The notes: generated from the letters alone by a model not told the origin. A stretch of DNA of 64,000 nucleotides from Streptomyces sp. DvalAA-14 (GCF_900091855.1 NZ_FMCH01000356.1:1-64000); one strand, 5' to 3'; counted from the first letter of the stretch, positions 1 through 9,196 are shown. A program made the numbers and translations.

Positions 1-305
1 CCGCGCCGCGGCGGGGTGAGATCTGGTGGGCGGATGTCCCCTTCGAGGACGAACCCGGCTCCAAGGACCGCCCCTGCCTGGTCGTTTCGGTACGGGGCCG
101 GACCGCGCGGGTTGCCAAGATCACCTCGCGGCACCACGTGGAACTGCCCGGCGTCGTCCCCCTCCCGGCCGGGACCGTGGACGACGCGGCCGGCCGCCAG
201 AGCTACTTGGAGACCAGGGAGCTGCGGCACGTCCCCCTGTCGGCCTTCCGGCGCCGCGCGGGCAGCCTCGATCCGCGCGAGATGAAGAGCCTGAAGCTGT
301 CCTGA
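1..305 (+). CDS. PemK/MazF-type toxin family protein, 3' part
   Basis: The reading frame enters from the left edge (first full codon at base 3) and ends at TGA 303-305, so about 100 residues are visible and the start lies outside. It contains GEIWWADVPFEDEPGSKDRP, the characteristic beginning of PemK/MazF proteins (GEIWW.. followed by a D/E-rich loop and K-x-RP), then CLVVS, so only a few N-terminal residues can be missing. Family members are usually ribosome-independent mRNA endonucleases paired with a small antitoxin; no antitoxin is visible because the upstream side is cut off, so the toxin role is inferred from family only. A stand-alone, non-toxic member of the same fold is possible. Confidence 0.75.
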   Translation, partial: APRRGEIWWADVPFEDEPGSKDRPCLVVSVRGRTARVAKITSRHHVELPGVVPLPAGTVDDAAGRQSYLETRELRHVPLSAFRRRAGSLDPREMKSLKLS

Positions 306-326
306 GGCCGGGGCCGGGCGTTGCCG

Positions 327-983
327 CTACCCGGCCGCCGCCAGTTGCCGGAGGAGGCTGACGCTGACCTGGGGCACCTCCCCGTACTCCGGGTCGTCGC
401 TGTCGACGGGCAACTGGTGGATCACCGCTGCGAGTCGGGGCGGCAGGCGCAGGTCCAAGCCCTCGTGGCAGCGCGCGATGATGTCGTCGCGCACCCAGCG
501 GGGAAGGAGCGCGTCGGCGGGGTCCAGGACCCGCTGGACGAAGTCCTGCCGGTGCGCGGTGGCCAGGGTCTCCGCCTGCCGGCGCCAGATCTCGGCGTCC
601 AGCACCTCGCCCCGGCTGCGGTGCAGCAGGCTGAGGAGCGAGGCGGAGGTGTAGTTGCCGCCGCCGGCGGCGAACTGCAGCCAGAACTGGCTGCCGTCAC
701 GGTGTCCGGAGACGTACAGGAGCGCGCCGAGAACGAGAGCGCCCTCCGGGTGGATGCACCGGTCGTTGGCGAGCCGGCCCAGTGAGGCCGCGGCGGTGGG
801 CATCGCCAGGACCAGGGCGGTCGCCAGTCCCAGTTCGTGGGCTGCCTGTTCCTGGTCCGAGGGCAGCGGGTTGGGCGCCGTCAGATGCCGGGCCCAGCCG
901 CTGTCCTGTGCCTCGGCGGCGGAAAGCTGTTCGGGCACACGTCCGGTGATCATGTACTGGAGCCGGTCCTCGTCGGTGTTCAC
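327..983 (-). CDS. Conserved hypothetical partner of sigma factor
   Basis: A 218-residue soluble, helix-rich protein without recognisable catalytic motif. The GTG start at 983 overlaps the TGA stop of the sigma-factor gene (bases 980-982) in a GTGA arrangement, with a GAGGAGGA ribosome site inside the upstream gene, so the two are almost certainly translated as a coupled pair. The sequence has a middle stretch of alternating hydrophobic helices and a Leu/Arg-rich segment around the words SLLHRSRGEVLDAE. Its position suggests a modulator or partner of the sigma factor, but there is no transmembrane segment and no zinc-binding anti-sigma HxxxCxxC motif, so an ordinary anti-sigma role is not supported. 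Function unknown. Confidence 0.8.
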   Translation of the reverse strand: MNTDEDRLQYMITGRVPEQLSAAEAQDSGWARHLTAPNPLPSDQEQAAHELGLATALVLAMPTAAASLGRLANDRCIHPEGALVLGALLYVSGHRDGSQFWLQFAAGGGNYTSASLLSLLHRSRGEVLDAEIWRRQAETLATAHRQDFVQRVLDPADALLPRWVRDDIIARCHEGLDLRLPPRLAAVIHQLPVDSDDPEYGEVPQVSVSLLRQLAAAG

Positions 984-1540
984 TGTCCTCCTCGCCGGCC
1001 GCGCAGTGCCAGGGAGAGCCGGTCGAGGGCCTGCCTCGCGGTCGATCGCACATTCGCCTCGGTGGTGTCCAGGTATTCGGCGATGACGCTGTCCGGCAGG
1101 CCGAGCAGGTAGCGCAGGACCAGGACGTCGTGCCGTCGTTCCGACAGGCCGCCGACGGCCGCGTACAACTCCTCGTGGCTGCCGGGGGCCTCGGCGAGGT
1201 GCTGGGCGCGCTCGGCCGCCCGGCGCATGAGCACCACCCAGTCGGGCACCGGCCCTTGCGGCGGCAGTTGCCCGCCGGCCACCGTCCGTTCCGCGAGTGA
1301 GGCACCGATCTCCTCCTTGACCAGCGCCCACGCGTGGAAGGCCGGGATCTTCTCGCGCAGCAGCCGCCCCCAGTGCTGCCACAGGCGGTGCTTCATCCGT
1401 TCGACCGCGTCGAGCGCCGTGGCCTCGTCCCGCAGCCGGGCCCGGGCGATCCCGATCCAGGCACGCTCGTGCGTCTTGCAGAACGCATCGAACGTCAGGC
1501 GGAGGCTGTTCGCACGCACCGCCCACTCGCTCTCGTGCAC
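980..1540 (-). CDS. Sigma-70 family (ECF-like) RNA polymerase sigma factor
   Basis: The C-terminal 60 residues form a sigma region 4 helix-turn-helix (LSERRHDVLVLRYLLGLPD followed by VIAEYLDTTEANVRSTARQA), the promoter -35 reader. The N-terminal half is helical (FDAFCKTHERAWIGIARARL) and corresponds to region 2, but is diverged. I chose the GTG at 1540 (VHESEW, 186 residues) because an AAGGA site lies 8 bases upstream; an ATG at 1678 would add 46 Arg/Ala-rich residues that look non-coding. The stop overlaps the start of the downstream partner gene by four bases. This is a group IV-like factor that presumably directs a small regulon; its target promoters cannot be told from this window. Confidence 0.8.
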   Translation of the reverse strand: MHESEWAVRANSLRLTFDAFCKTHERAWIGIARARLRDEATALDAVERMKHRLWQHWGRLLREKIPAFHAWALVKEEIGASLAERTVAGGQLPPQGPVPDWVVLMRRAAERAQHLAEAPGSHEELYAAVGGLSERRHDVLVLRYLLGLPDSVIAEYLDTTEANVRSTARQALDRLSLALRGRRGGQ

Positions 1541-1962
1541 GTCCCATTCCTTCCCGGCGGCGCCCGCTGCGGGGCGGCGCCCGGCGTGGGCCGCCCGGCC
1601 CCACCGGGGATCCCGGGCGGGTCGGAGCAGCAGCCGGATGGGGGAACTGGCGTCCCTCATACGTACATTGGAGCGCATCGCGGGGGCTCTTGTGCACCGG
1701 ACCGGCCGGGCGTGGCGAGCGTCACCAGAGGTTATGCATGATCAGGCGACTTGTATGATGCGAAAAAATCGGCTGCCGGACGGCGGGTTGCCGGTGGCGC
1801 GGCATCATGATCCCCGTCCGGGCGTGCGCCCGCGCGGGTTGCCCGGCTGGGGATGTGGGCATATTCGCTGAGGCCGCGCCGGGGCCCGCCAGGTCCGTAC
1901 CGGCGCGGTACGGCCCGTCGCGCGGCCGTGGGATCGCGGAGCCTTTGACCCAGGGGGAGCAG
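1541..1962. other. Intergenic region between divergent genes
   Basis: A 422-base gap between the sigma-factor gene (leftward) and the methyltransferase gene (rightward). It must hold both promoters. The most AT-rich part is 1731-1770, containing TATGAT at 1754-1759, a plausible -10 for the rightward gene, but there is no convincing -35 at the right spacing. I see no RNA gene and no long inverted repeat here. Confidence 0.5.
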
Positions 1963-2907
1963 ATGGCCGAAGAGACCGCCGGCGCCGGCGCGCACGTCAC
2001 GGACGCCGGCACGGACGCCGGGACGGACGCACGGACGGACGCACGGACGGACGCCGAAAAGGAGCCCGACACGGAGCCCGGCGCAGGGATCGACACAGGG
2101 ATCGGCACCGGGATCGACACCGAGGTCAGCCTCAACATCCACGTGCCGCACTCGGCCCGGATGTACGACTACTTCCTGGGCGGGACCACCAATTTCCCGC
2201 CCGACCGGGAGGCCGCGGGCCGGGCGCTGGCGGTCTTTCCGTACGCGCGCACCGCGGCCCGCGCCAACCGCGGCTTCATGCGGCGCTCGATCCGCCACCT
2301 CGCCGAGTCCGGCATCGAGCAGTTCCTCGACATCGGCACAGGGATACCCACCTCTCCCAATCTCCACGAGATCGCCCAGCGGGTCGTCCCCCGCGCGCGG
2401 GTGATGTACGCGGACAACGACCCGATCGTGCTCATCCACGCCGAAGCGCTGCTCCAGGGCACGCCCGAGGGCTTCACCGCGTATGTGCAGGCCGACGTGA
2501 ACGAGCCCGAGGCGCTGCTCGATGCCGCCCGCGACATCCTGGACTTCACCGAGCCGATCGCCCTGAGCATGAACGCCCTGCTGCACTTCGTGCCGGAGCG
2601 GGCCCACCAGATCACCGAGGTGTTCAAGGCCCAACTGCCGCGCGGGAGCGCCTTGGCCATCAGCCATCTCACCCCCGCGTTCGCCCCCGAGGAGACCGAG
2701 CGGCTCGCCCAGGTCTACACCGCGGCCGGCACCCCCACCCGGGCCCGTGACCGCGCGGAGTTCGCCCGGTTCTTCAGCGGCTGGGAGCTGCTCGATCCCG
2801 GCATCGTCGCCACCCCCCGCTGGCGCCCCGGCCAGGGCGGCGACGGCGACGAGCCGACCACCGATCCCGAGGCGTCGTGCTACGGGGCGGTCGCTGTCCG
2901 CCGCTGA
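1963..2907 (+). CDS. SAM-dependent methyltransferase, DUF574 / S-adenosyl methyltransferase family
   Basis: A 314-residue protein of the actinomycete family of large numbers of paralogues annotated as S-adenosyl methyltransferase (PF04672). Family words seen: HSARMYDYFLGGTTNFPPDRE near residue 65, then FLDIGTGIPTSPN at about residue 121-133, the glycine-rich SAM loop, and a conserved SMNALLHFVP stretch. The ATG at 1963 follows GGGGGAG. The first 50 residues are a low-complexity Thr-Asp/Gly extension encoded by 12-bp tandem repeats and are not part of the fold. Substrates of the family are unknown; many members sit beside transcription regulators, which is not the case here. Confidence 0.9.
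   Translation: MAEETAGAGAHVTDAGTDAGTDARTDARTDAEKEPDTEPGAGIDTGIGTGIDTEVSLNIHVPHSARMYDYFLGGTTNFPPDREAAGRALAVFPYARTAARANRGFMRRSIRHLAESGIEQFLDIGTGIPTSPNLHEIAQRVVPRARVMYADNDPIVLIHAEALLQGTPEGFTAYVQADVNEPEALLDAARDILDFTEPIALSMNALLHFVPERAHQITEVFKAQLPRGSALAISHLTPAFAPEETERLAQVYTAAGTPTRARDRAEFARFFSGWELLDPGIVATPRWRPGQGGDGDEPTTDPEASCYGAVAVRR
1999..2121 (+). repeat. Tandem 12-bp repeats in methyltransferase N-terminus
   Basis: Two in-frame repeat blocks. At 1999-2055 units of the type GACGGACGCACG repeat and encode alternating Thr-Asp-Ala with Gly or Arg; at 2086-2121 units GGGATCGACACC repeat three times and encode Gly-Ile-(Asp/Gly)-Thr. Both are multiples of 12 so copy-number change keeps the frame and only alters the length of the disordered N-terminal tail. 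Confidence 0.85.
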
Positions 2908-3146
2908 CCTGCCGGCCCGGCGCAGCCGTGAGGTGTGTCACAGCTGGCGCCGAGGACGGCGCCCGTCCCGCACGGCCCCGGCACGGCAACACCCCTCCGG
3001 GTCCCGCCGATTCGGCCGGCACCGCCGATGGGTCCGGTGGCGCCTCCCCCCGGGCTGCCCGGCGGGCGACTTAGGTCACCCTTCCCTGCCGTCGCGGGCG
3101 CCTGATACAGATGGTGGAGATCCGCCCGTACATCGGAAGCCTCACC

Positions 3147-3395
3147 ATGAACCAGGACAATGCCGACCACGTCCCCTTCACGTTCGACCTGACCCTCGAC
3201 GAAACCCGGCGAAGGGCCGAGGTCGTGGCCGCGCTCGGCCCCGACTGGGATCCGGTCGCCGCCCTGCGGGGCGAGGCCGAGGCGTACGGCCTTCTGTACT
3301 CGGGGCTGGATGCCGAGCAGCAGCGCACCTACGACATGCTGGTGGCCGCCGGTGTGCTGCCAGGGGAGGGACCGGGCCGTGCGGGTACCCATTGA
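3147..3395 (+). CDS. DUF6400-like small protein
   Basis: An 82-residue soluble acidic protein. FTFDLTLDETRRRAEVVAALG, DWDPVAALRGE and AYGLLYSGLDAEQQRTYDML match what I remember of the streptomycete DUF6400 family over nearly the whole length. GGAAG lies 8 bases before the ATG at 3147; an upstream in-frame GTG/ATG at 3111 has no ribosome site. The last 17 bases overlap the start of the next gene, so the two are probably translationally coupled. No function is established for the family; the helical content and small size suggest a protein-binding role. Confidence 0.8.
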   Translation: MNQDNADHVPFTFDLTLDETRRRAEVVAALGPDWDPVAALRGEAEAYGLLYSGLDAEQQRTYDMLVAAGVLPGEGPGRAGTH

Positions 3396-3624
3396 TCCGC
3401 AGGCGGACCCCTCCCGCCGCGCCTGGGTCGCCTGCCCGGTCTGCGACGACGCCCGGCATTGCGCGACCTGTGCGAGCCACCGCAACTGCCAGGAGCACTG
3501 GCGCTATCTGATCTCCAACAGCGGGCCGGTGCTGCACCTCCAGTGCCCGCGGTGCACGCACCTGTGGTCGCTGAACACCCGGCCCGGCGCCTCCCGTCCC
3601 GGCGGCGGCGGCCCGCGCTCCTGA
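3379..3624 (+). CDS. Small seven-cysteine zinc-ribbon-like protein
   Basis: An 81-residue protein with seven cysteines arranged as CPVC, then CATC after five residues, a single C, and CPRC near the C-terminus (C-x2-C ... C-x2-C ... C ... C-x2-C). This pattern predicts one or two structural zinc sites of the ribbon type. The GTG at 3379 is preceded at eight bases by GGGGAGGG and the gene overlaps the upstream DUF6400-like gene by 17 bases. A Trp-rich C-terminal CPRCTHLWSL stretch resembles rubredoxin-like knuckles. Zinc binding is inferred from spacing; partner and function are unknown. Confidence 0.75.
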   Translation: MRVPIDPQADPSRRAWVACPVCDDARHCATCASHRNCQEHWRYLISNSGPVLHLQCPRCTHLWSLNTRPGASRPGGGGPRS

Positions 3625-4157
3625 CGAACGCGCCCGGTTCCAGGCGTCGGAGCCGGCCGTCCGCAGGCCCGCCTGGAACCCGGTGCGCGCGGCGAGTCCG
3701 GCCCATCAGGTCGCGCGTCCGGCGCCGGACGGTATCGGGACCGCGTCGGTCCGGACCCCCTCGAAGAGGGTGAACGACCGGCTCGACCGGCACCCCCACC
3801 GCCACGCGCGCCGGCTCGCCACCCGTCACCGGGTCGCGGGCCCGGCCAACGGCCTGCGCGGCCATCTGCCGGCCCCGCCCCGGCTACGACTCGCGACCGG
3901 GCGCGACAGCCCCCTGCGCCGGACCGGACGCGACCCCAGCCGCCCTGCCCGACCGGTGGCCGTCCGCCCGGCCGGCGGACGGCCGCGGCAGCCCCGGAGT
4001 GAGGATTCCGGCCGATCCGTCCGCCTGCGGGCTGTCCGGGCCCTGGCACATCGGCGTCGTGGCACAACGACGCCAGCGAAGGCCCATTGAAGGGCTCCGC
4101 GAGCGACCCCCATCATCCGGATGGTCTCTCAACCCTTCGAGTACAGGGGGAGTCTCC
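3625..4157. other. Intergenic region with hairpins upstream of subtilisin gene
   Basis: A 533-base gap. Long open frames cross it in both directions but they are Arg/Pro-rich and lack ribosome sites, so I do not call a gene. It holds a terminator-like hairpin at 3636-3680, an 8-bp perfect inverted repeat at 4053-4074 (GGCGTCGT / ACGACGCC, 6-base loop) about 85 bases before the subtilisin start, and the palindrome CATCCGGATG at 4114-4123; the last two may be operators for the protease. Confidence 0.5.
3636..3680 (+). terminator. Possible terminator hairpin after zinc-ribbon gene
   Basis: GGTTCCAGGCG (3636-3646) pairs perfectly with CGCCTGGAACC (3670-3680) across a 23-base loop, 12 bases after the stop codon of the zinc-ribbon gene. 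The large loop makes it weaker than the other terminators in this window. Confidence 0.45.
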
Positions 4158-7100
4158 TTGGCTCACGTTCCCATTCCCCGCCCGGGGCCGATCGCGCTCG
4201 CCGCGGTCGCCGCCCTGGCGATCGGCCTCCTGCCGGCGACCGCGGTGGTCTCCACCGCGGCCACCGACCCCACCGCGGCCACCGCCGCCACGGCGGCCAC
4301 GACCGGCCCGGTCGACGGGGCCGGCGCCGTCCACCGGTCCCCCGGCGACGGCACGCACACCGTCACGCTGATCACCGGCGACAAGGTCACGATCGGCACC
4401 GCCGCCGACGGCACCCCCGTCAGCTCCTTCGTCAGCCCGAACGGCGCCACCGCCGGCTTCCACCGCGCCGTCCTCGACGGCTCGACCTACGTCTACCCCG
4501 ACGCCGTCCTGCCGTACATCGGCGCGGGGACCCTGGACAAGCAGCTGTTCAACGTGACGCGGCTGATCAGCGACGGCTACGACGACGCGCGCGCTCCCCG
4601 GCTGCCGCTCATCGTCAGCTACACCGCTGCCGCCGCGCGGTCCCGCACCCGGGCGGTGCCGGCCGGCTCGACCGTGGTCCGGCCGCTGGACAGCATCCAG
4701 GGCGCGGCCCTCGCGGAGAACCGGGAGCAGGCCCCGGCGTTCTGGTCCGCCCTCACCGGGGGCGCCGACGCGACGGCCGCCCGGTCGGCCCACCCGGTCT
4801 TCGCCGGCGGCGTCGCCAGGATCTGGCTCGACGGCCGGGTGACGGCGGATCTGAGCGAGTCGACCGCACAGATCGGCGCGCCGGAGGTGTGGGCCGAGGG
4901 CAACACCGCCAAGGGGGTGAAGGTCGCGGTCCTGGACACCGGAGTGGACACCGAACACCCCGACCTCGCCGGACAGGTCGACGACAGCAGCAGCTTCGTC
5001 CCCGACGAACCGGAGATCGACGACTACAACGGTCACGGATCCCATGTCGCCTCGACGATCGCCGGAACCGGCAGCGCCTCCGACGGCAAGGAGCGAGGCG
5101 TCGCGCCCGGCGCCCGGCTGGAGATCGGCAAGGTGCTCGACAGCGACGGCACCGGGCAGGAGTCCTGGATCATCGCGGGCATGGAATGGGCCGCCCAGGA
5201 CGAGCGGGCCCGGATCATCAGCATGAGCCTGGGCGGGGCCGGCGACGCCGACGACCCGATGAGCCAGGCGGTCGACAGGCTCAGCCGCGGCACCGGGGCG
5301 CTGTTCGTCGTGGCGGCGGGCAACGGCGGCCCGCACGCGATCAGCAGCCCCGGAGCGGCGGACGCCGCGCTGACGGTCGGCGCGGTCGACTCCTCGGACC
5401 ACCTCGCCGACTTCTCCAGCCAGGGCCCGCGCGACGGCGACGGCGGACTGAAGCCCGAGATCACCGCCCCCGGTGTCGACATCGTCGCCGCGCGCTCCCA
5501 CTACACCCGGGGCGCCGGCTACTACACCACCATGAGCGGCACCTCGATGGCGACACCGCACGTCGCGGGCGCCGCGGCGCTGCTGGCCGCCGCCCACCCC
5601 GACTGGACCGGCCCGCAGTTGAAGGAGGCGCTGGTCAGCAGCGCTCGGGCCACCCCTGAGTACACCCCGTACCAAGCGGGCGGTGGCCGGGTCGACGCCT
5701 TGGCCGCGGTGCACACCACGGTGTTCGCGACCACCAGTGTGTACTCCGGTTTCCACGCCTGGCCTCCCACGCCGGGCGAGACCGACGTCCGCAAGGTGAC
5801 CTACACCAATGCCGGCGACGCCCCGGTCGGCCTCGACCTGGCGATCGGCTCCGGTGTCCCGGCGGGGTTGTTCTCGCTCTCCGACGACCACGTCACGGTC
5901 CCCGCGCACGGCACCGCCTCGGTGTCCCTGACCGCGGCGCTGGACCGGCTGCCGGCCGACCAGCCGGTCAGCGGCATGATCACCGGGACGGACAGCACCG
6001 GAACGGTCCGCGCCCGGACCCTGATCGGCGGCGAGCGGGAGGGCCGGCGGCAGAATCTGACCGTCGTCGCCAAGGACCGCTCGGGCCGGCCACTGTCCGG
6101 CCAGCTCGTCCTCACCGCGGAGCACCTGTGGACGACGCTGGACCTCGACGGCTCCGGCACCGCCACGGCTCGGCTGCCCGTCGGCAGCTACAGCGGATGG
6201 CTGATCTCCGACGTCCAGGGCGCCCACGGGCCGCACTCGCTGGGCATGGCCCTGCTCAGCTTCAACGACGTCACGCTGGACCGGGACCGGAGTGTCACCC
6301 TCGACGGCCGGAAGACCCGTCAGATCCTGGCCCGGGTGCCCGGGCAGACCACCGCGGACGCGCCGCGGCTGGACGTGCGCCGGACGTTCACGGACACCGA
6401 CGTCGAGACGTCCATGCTGCCCAACTCCTCCTACGACAGCATCTGGGCGCTGCCGACCGGCCGGAAGGTCACCGACGGCGAATTCGAGTTCGGCGCCCGG
6501 TTCCGGCTCGAACAGCCCGCGCTCGACCTCGGCACGGCAACGCGGGCCTACCGCGACCCGCTGGTCAAGCGCGGGGCCACCCCGCTGCCGGCCGGCACCC
6601 GCACACTGACGGCTGTCTACGCCGGGGACGGGCCGGCCGCGGCTGCCCGGCACGAGGTGCGCGGCCAGGCCGTGGTGGTCCGGCTCGGCGACACCGCCGA
6701 CATCCAGGAGCAGGCGGCGACCGCGGCGGCGGCGGGCGCCCGGCTGCTCGTCGTGGTGCACGACGGCACCGGCCGGCTGGAACCCTGGGACGAGAGTCCG
6801 TGGAGTCCGGACAGCCCGGCGCCGCTCACGGTGGCGACGCTCGACGCCGACCAGGGCGGCGCGCTGATCGCCGCGATCCAGCGGGGCGACGACGCGTTGC
6901 GGGTCACCTCGCATCCCACCACCGACTACCTCTACGACGTGGTGCACCACTGGTCCGGCGCGGTGCCGGCCGACCCGACCTGGCGGGAGACGCCGGGCGA
7001 CCTCGCCCGGGTGGACGTGTCGTTCCGCAACTACCGGCCGGGCAAGGCGATGGAGTACCGCGCCGACGTGTGGCGGGGCTGGGCGGTCGGCAATCAGCTC

Positions 7101-7907
7101 ACCGCGCCCGCCCAGGGCGAGCGGACCGACTGGGTCACCGCCGGCACCGACTGGACGGACGACGCCTTCATCGTCGGCGAGACCGGGCAGCACGCGGCCG
7201 ACGTCCTGCACTACGCGGCCCGCACGACCGCCGACGTCCGCTGGTTCGGGCCGATCCAGCGGCCGCGGATGGGTCCGATCGGCTACCAGCCGGTGCGCTA
7301 CCTGGACACGCTGTACCTTCCCGCGCCCGGCTGGGGCGACTCCGGCGCCGGCCATGTCGGGGAGGCCGGCGGCAACTTCGACGTCCAGGACATGGAGGCG
7401 CTCTACCGGGGCGATCAGCAGCTCGACTGGGGCAACGCCGAATATCTGGAGGTCGCCGGGCTCGCGGCCGACCCGGAGCCCTACCGGCTGGTGGTCGACA
7501 ACGACCGCGGCGCCTGGGCCGACCCGTACTCGACGCACACCCTGACCGAGTGGGACTTCACCTCCGCCGCGACCGGCAGCGCCTCGTCCGAGCCGCTGCC
7601 GCTGATCCAGCTCGACTACGGGGTGGACACCGACCGGTCCGGCCGCGCGGACCGGCACGCCGGGCTGACGGTGACGCCCGCCCAACTGCCCGGTGTGACG
7701 GCCGGCATCGGGAAGGTCTCCGTCGACATCTCCTACGACGACGGGGCGACCTGGCAGCGCGCCGATCTGAGCCGGCACGGTGACCAGTGGCGGACGGCCC
7801 TGCGCGCGCCGAGATCCGCCGGCTTCGTCAGCCTGCGGGTGGCGGCCCGGGACAGCGCCGGCAGCAGCGTCTCCCAGACGATCACCCGGGCCTTCGGCCT
7901 GCGCTGA
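4158..7907 (+). CDS. Secreted S8 subtilisin-like serine protease, 1249 aa
   Basis: A signal peptide (hydrophobic run IALAAVAALAIGLLPATAVV) is followed by a propeptide with VTLITGDKVTI, typical of large streptomycete subtilisins. The catalytic triad is complete: Asp260 in VAVLDTGVD, His293 in NGHGSHVAS, Ser463 in GTSMATPHVAGAAALL, with the oxyanion Asn in AAGNGGP. About 780 residues follow the catalytic domain and form beta-rich domains probably used for substrate or wall binding. The start is the TTG at 4158, five bases after GGGGGAG; the frame is open further upstream but without a signal sequence. It is monocistronic, with two strong hairpins after the stop. It acts outside the cell on proteins; the natural substrate is unknown. 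Confidence 0.93.
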   Translation: MAHVPIPRPGPIALAAVAALAIGLLPATAVVSTAATDPTAATAATAATTGPVDGAGAVHRSPGDGTHTVTLITGDKVTIGTAADGTPVSSFVSPNGATAGFHRAVLDGSTYVYPDAVLPYIGAGTLDKQLFNVTRLISDGYDDARAPRLPLIVSYTAAAARSRTRAVPAGSTVVRPLDSIQGAALAENREQAPAFWSALTGGADATAARSAHPVFAGGVARIWLDGRVTADLSESTAQIGAPEVWAEGNTAKGVKVAVLDTGVDTEHPDLAGQVDDSSSFVPDEPEIDDYNGHGSHVASTIAGTGSASDGKERGVAPGARLEIGKVLDSDGTGQESWIIAGMEWAAQDERARIISMSLGGAGDADDPMSQAVDRLSRGTGALFVVAAGNGGPHAISSPGAADAALTVGAVDSSDHLADFSSQGPRDGDGGLKPEITAPGVDIVAARSHYTRGAGYYTTMSGTSMATPHVAGAAALLAAAHPDWTGPQLKEALVSSARATPEYTPYQAGGGRVDALAAVHTTVFATTSVYSGFHAWPPTPGETDVRKVTYTNAGDAPVGLDLAIGSGVPAGLFSLSDDHVTVPAHGTASVSLTAALDRLPADQPVSGMITGTDSTGTVRARTLIGGEREGRRQNLTVVAKDRSGRPLSGQLVLTAEHLWTTLDLDGSGTATARLPVGSYSGWLISDVQGAHGPHSLGMALLSFNDVTLDRDRSVTLDGRKTRQILARVPGQTTADAPRLDVRRTFTDTDVETSMLPNSSYDSIWALPTGRKVTDGEFEFGARFRLEQPALDLGTATRAYRDPLVKRGATPLPAGTRTLTAVYAGDGPAAAARHEVRGQAVVVRLGDTADIQEQAATAAAAGARLLVVVHDGTGRLEPWDESPWSPDSPAPLTVATLDADQGGALIAAIQRGDDALRVTSHPTTDYLYDVVHHWSGAVPADPTWRETPGDLARVDVSFRNYRPGKAMEYRADVWRGWAVGNQLTAPAQGERTDWVTAGTDWTDDAFIVGETGQHAADVLHYAARTTADVRWFGPIQRPRMGPIGYQPVRYLDTLYLPAPGWGDSGAGHVGEAGGNFDVQDMEALYRGDQQLDWGNAEYLEVAGLAADPEPYRLVVDNDRGAWADPYSTHTLTEWDFTSAATGSASSEPLPLIQLDYGVDTDRSGRADRHAGLTVTPAQLPGVTAGIGKVSVDISYDDGATWQRADLSRHGDQWRTALRAPRSAGFVSLRVAARDSAGSSVSQTITRAFGLR

Positions 7908-7918
7908 CACCGGCCGAC

Positions 7919-7980
7919 CCGGCCTGCCACCCGGCAGGCCGGTGTGCGGGGCGGGACCGCGAACAGCGGTCCCGCCCCGC
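7919..7980. terminator. Double bidirectional terminator
   Basis: Two consecutive perfect hairpins between convergent genes: CCGGCCTGCC (7919-7928) with GGCAGGCCGG (7933-7942), and GCGGGGCGGGACCGC (7946-7960) with its complement at 7966-7980 around a GAACA loop. They separate the subtilisin gene from the SGNH hydrolase gene. Confidence 0.85.
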
Positions 7981-8008
7981 GGCGTTCAGCCGGAGCCGGC
8001 GGGCGGCG

Positions 8009-9196
8009 TCAGGTGCTGCGGCCGGCGAAGGGGCCGCCGGCGGCGAAGGCCAGCTCGGCGAAGCGTTCGCCGATGCGGTGGTGGGTGGCGGCGTCCGGGT
8101 GCAGCCGGTCGGGCAGGGGCAGTTCGGCGAAGTCGGCCTCGCCGTAGAGGTCGCGGCCGTCGAGGTAGTGCAGGTTCGTGTCCTCGGCCCTGCGCTGTCC
8201 GACGATCCGGGCCAGTTCCTCCCGGATGACGGTGAGGGTCAGTTTCCCGCTCGCGCGCTCCGCCGGGTCGCCCATGGCCCGGAAGGCCAGCTCTCCGGTG
8301 GCGAGCGCGTCGGGATCGAAGGCTGCGGGGCCCGGGGTGTCCTCATGGATGGGGCACAAGATGGGCGAGACGACCAGCAGCGGCGTCGTGGGATGCCCCT
8401 CGCGGATGGTGTCGAGGAAGCCGTGCACGGCCGGACCGAAGGCCCGCAGCCGCATCAGATCGGTGTTGACCAGATTGATGCCGATCTTGAGGCTGATCAG
8501 GTCGGCGGGGGTGTCGCGCAGCACGCGCGCGGTGAACGGGTCGAGCAGCGCGCCGCCGCCCAGCCCCAGGTTGATCAGTTCCACCCCGCCGAGGCGGGCC
8601 GCGCGGGCGGGCCAGGTGCTGGTCGGGCCGGCGGCGTCGGAGCCGTGGCTGATCGAACTGCCGTGGTGCAGCCACACCTTGCGGCCGCGCTCCGGCGCCG
8701 GTCGGACGGGGGCGTCGGTACGCAGGGCGACGAGTTCGGTGGTCTCGTTGTGCGGCAGCCAGATCTCGACGTCCTTGTCGGCGTCGGGCAGTCCGGTGAA
8801 GCGGAGGGTGCCGACCGGGCCGACTGTCAGCTCGGTGGTTCCGGTGGCCATGTCGACGGTCAGGGTGTCGCCGCCGGCCACGCTCCCCTGCCCGGCCGGC
8901 CGGCCGTCGACGAGAAGGTCGTACACGCCGTCGGGGCGGGGCGGGGCGCCGGGGTAGACCCGCTTGGTGGGCCGGGTGTCCAGCTCCACCGCGGTGGCCC
9001 GGGTGCGGAAGACCAGCCGCACGCCGGAGGGCTGCGACTCGGCCAGGGCAAGCTGCGGATCGGCGCACTGGGCGCGGGCCCGGGCCGGTAGCCGGTGCGG
9101 CAGCACGCCGCGCTCGGTGCGCTCGAGTTCGAGGGCACCGCGCAGGAGGTCCGCGGTGACGGGGGTGGTGATCCAGCGGTGTTCGTCGGTGTGCAT
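8009..9196 (-). CDS. SGNH/GDSL-family esterase
   Basis: A 395-residue cytoplasmic protein. The C-terminal half has the SGNH hydrolase blocks: KVWLHHGSSISHG (nucleophile Ser in block I), INLGLGGGALL (block II Gly), KIGINLVN (block III Asn) and DRLHPDAATHHRIG (block V Asp and His). The N-terminal 150 residues form a beta-sandwich often found in carbohydrate esterases that remove acetyl groups from oligosaccharides. There is no signal peptide, so it probably acts on imported molecules. It lies 102 bases downstream of the TetR gene in the same direction and is likely controlled by it. The start at 9196 has only a weak purine-rich site. Confidence 0.88.
   Translation of the reverse strand: MHTDEHRWITTPVTADLLRGALELERTERGVLPHRLPARARAQCADPQLALAESQPSGVRLVFRTRATAVELDTRPTKRVYPGAPPRPDGVYDLLVDGRPAGQGSVAGGDTLTVDMATGTTELTVGPVGTLRFTGLPDADKDVEIWLPHNETTELVALRTDAPVRPAPERGRKVWLHHGSSISHGSDAAGPTSTWPARAARLGGVELINLGLGGGALLDPFTARVLRDTPADLISLKIGINLVNTDLMRLRAFGPAVHGFLDTIREGHPTTPLLVVSPILCPIHEDTPGPAAFDPDALATGELAFRAMGDPAERASGKLTLTVIREELARIVGQRRAEDTNLHYLDGRDLYGEADFAELPLPDRLHPDAATHHRIGERFAELAFAAGGPFAGRST

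Noticed and set aside
4113-7910. Very long minus-strand open frame opposite the subtilisin gene
   Set aside because: A mirror of the high-GC coding strand; it has no ribosome site, no recognisable domain and low-complexity Gly/Arg/Val content.
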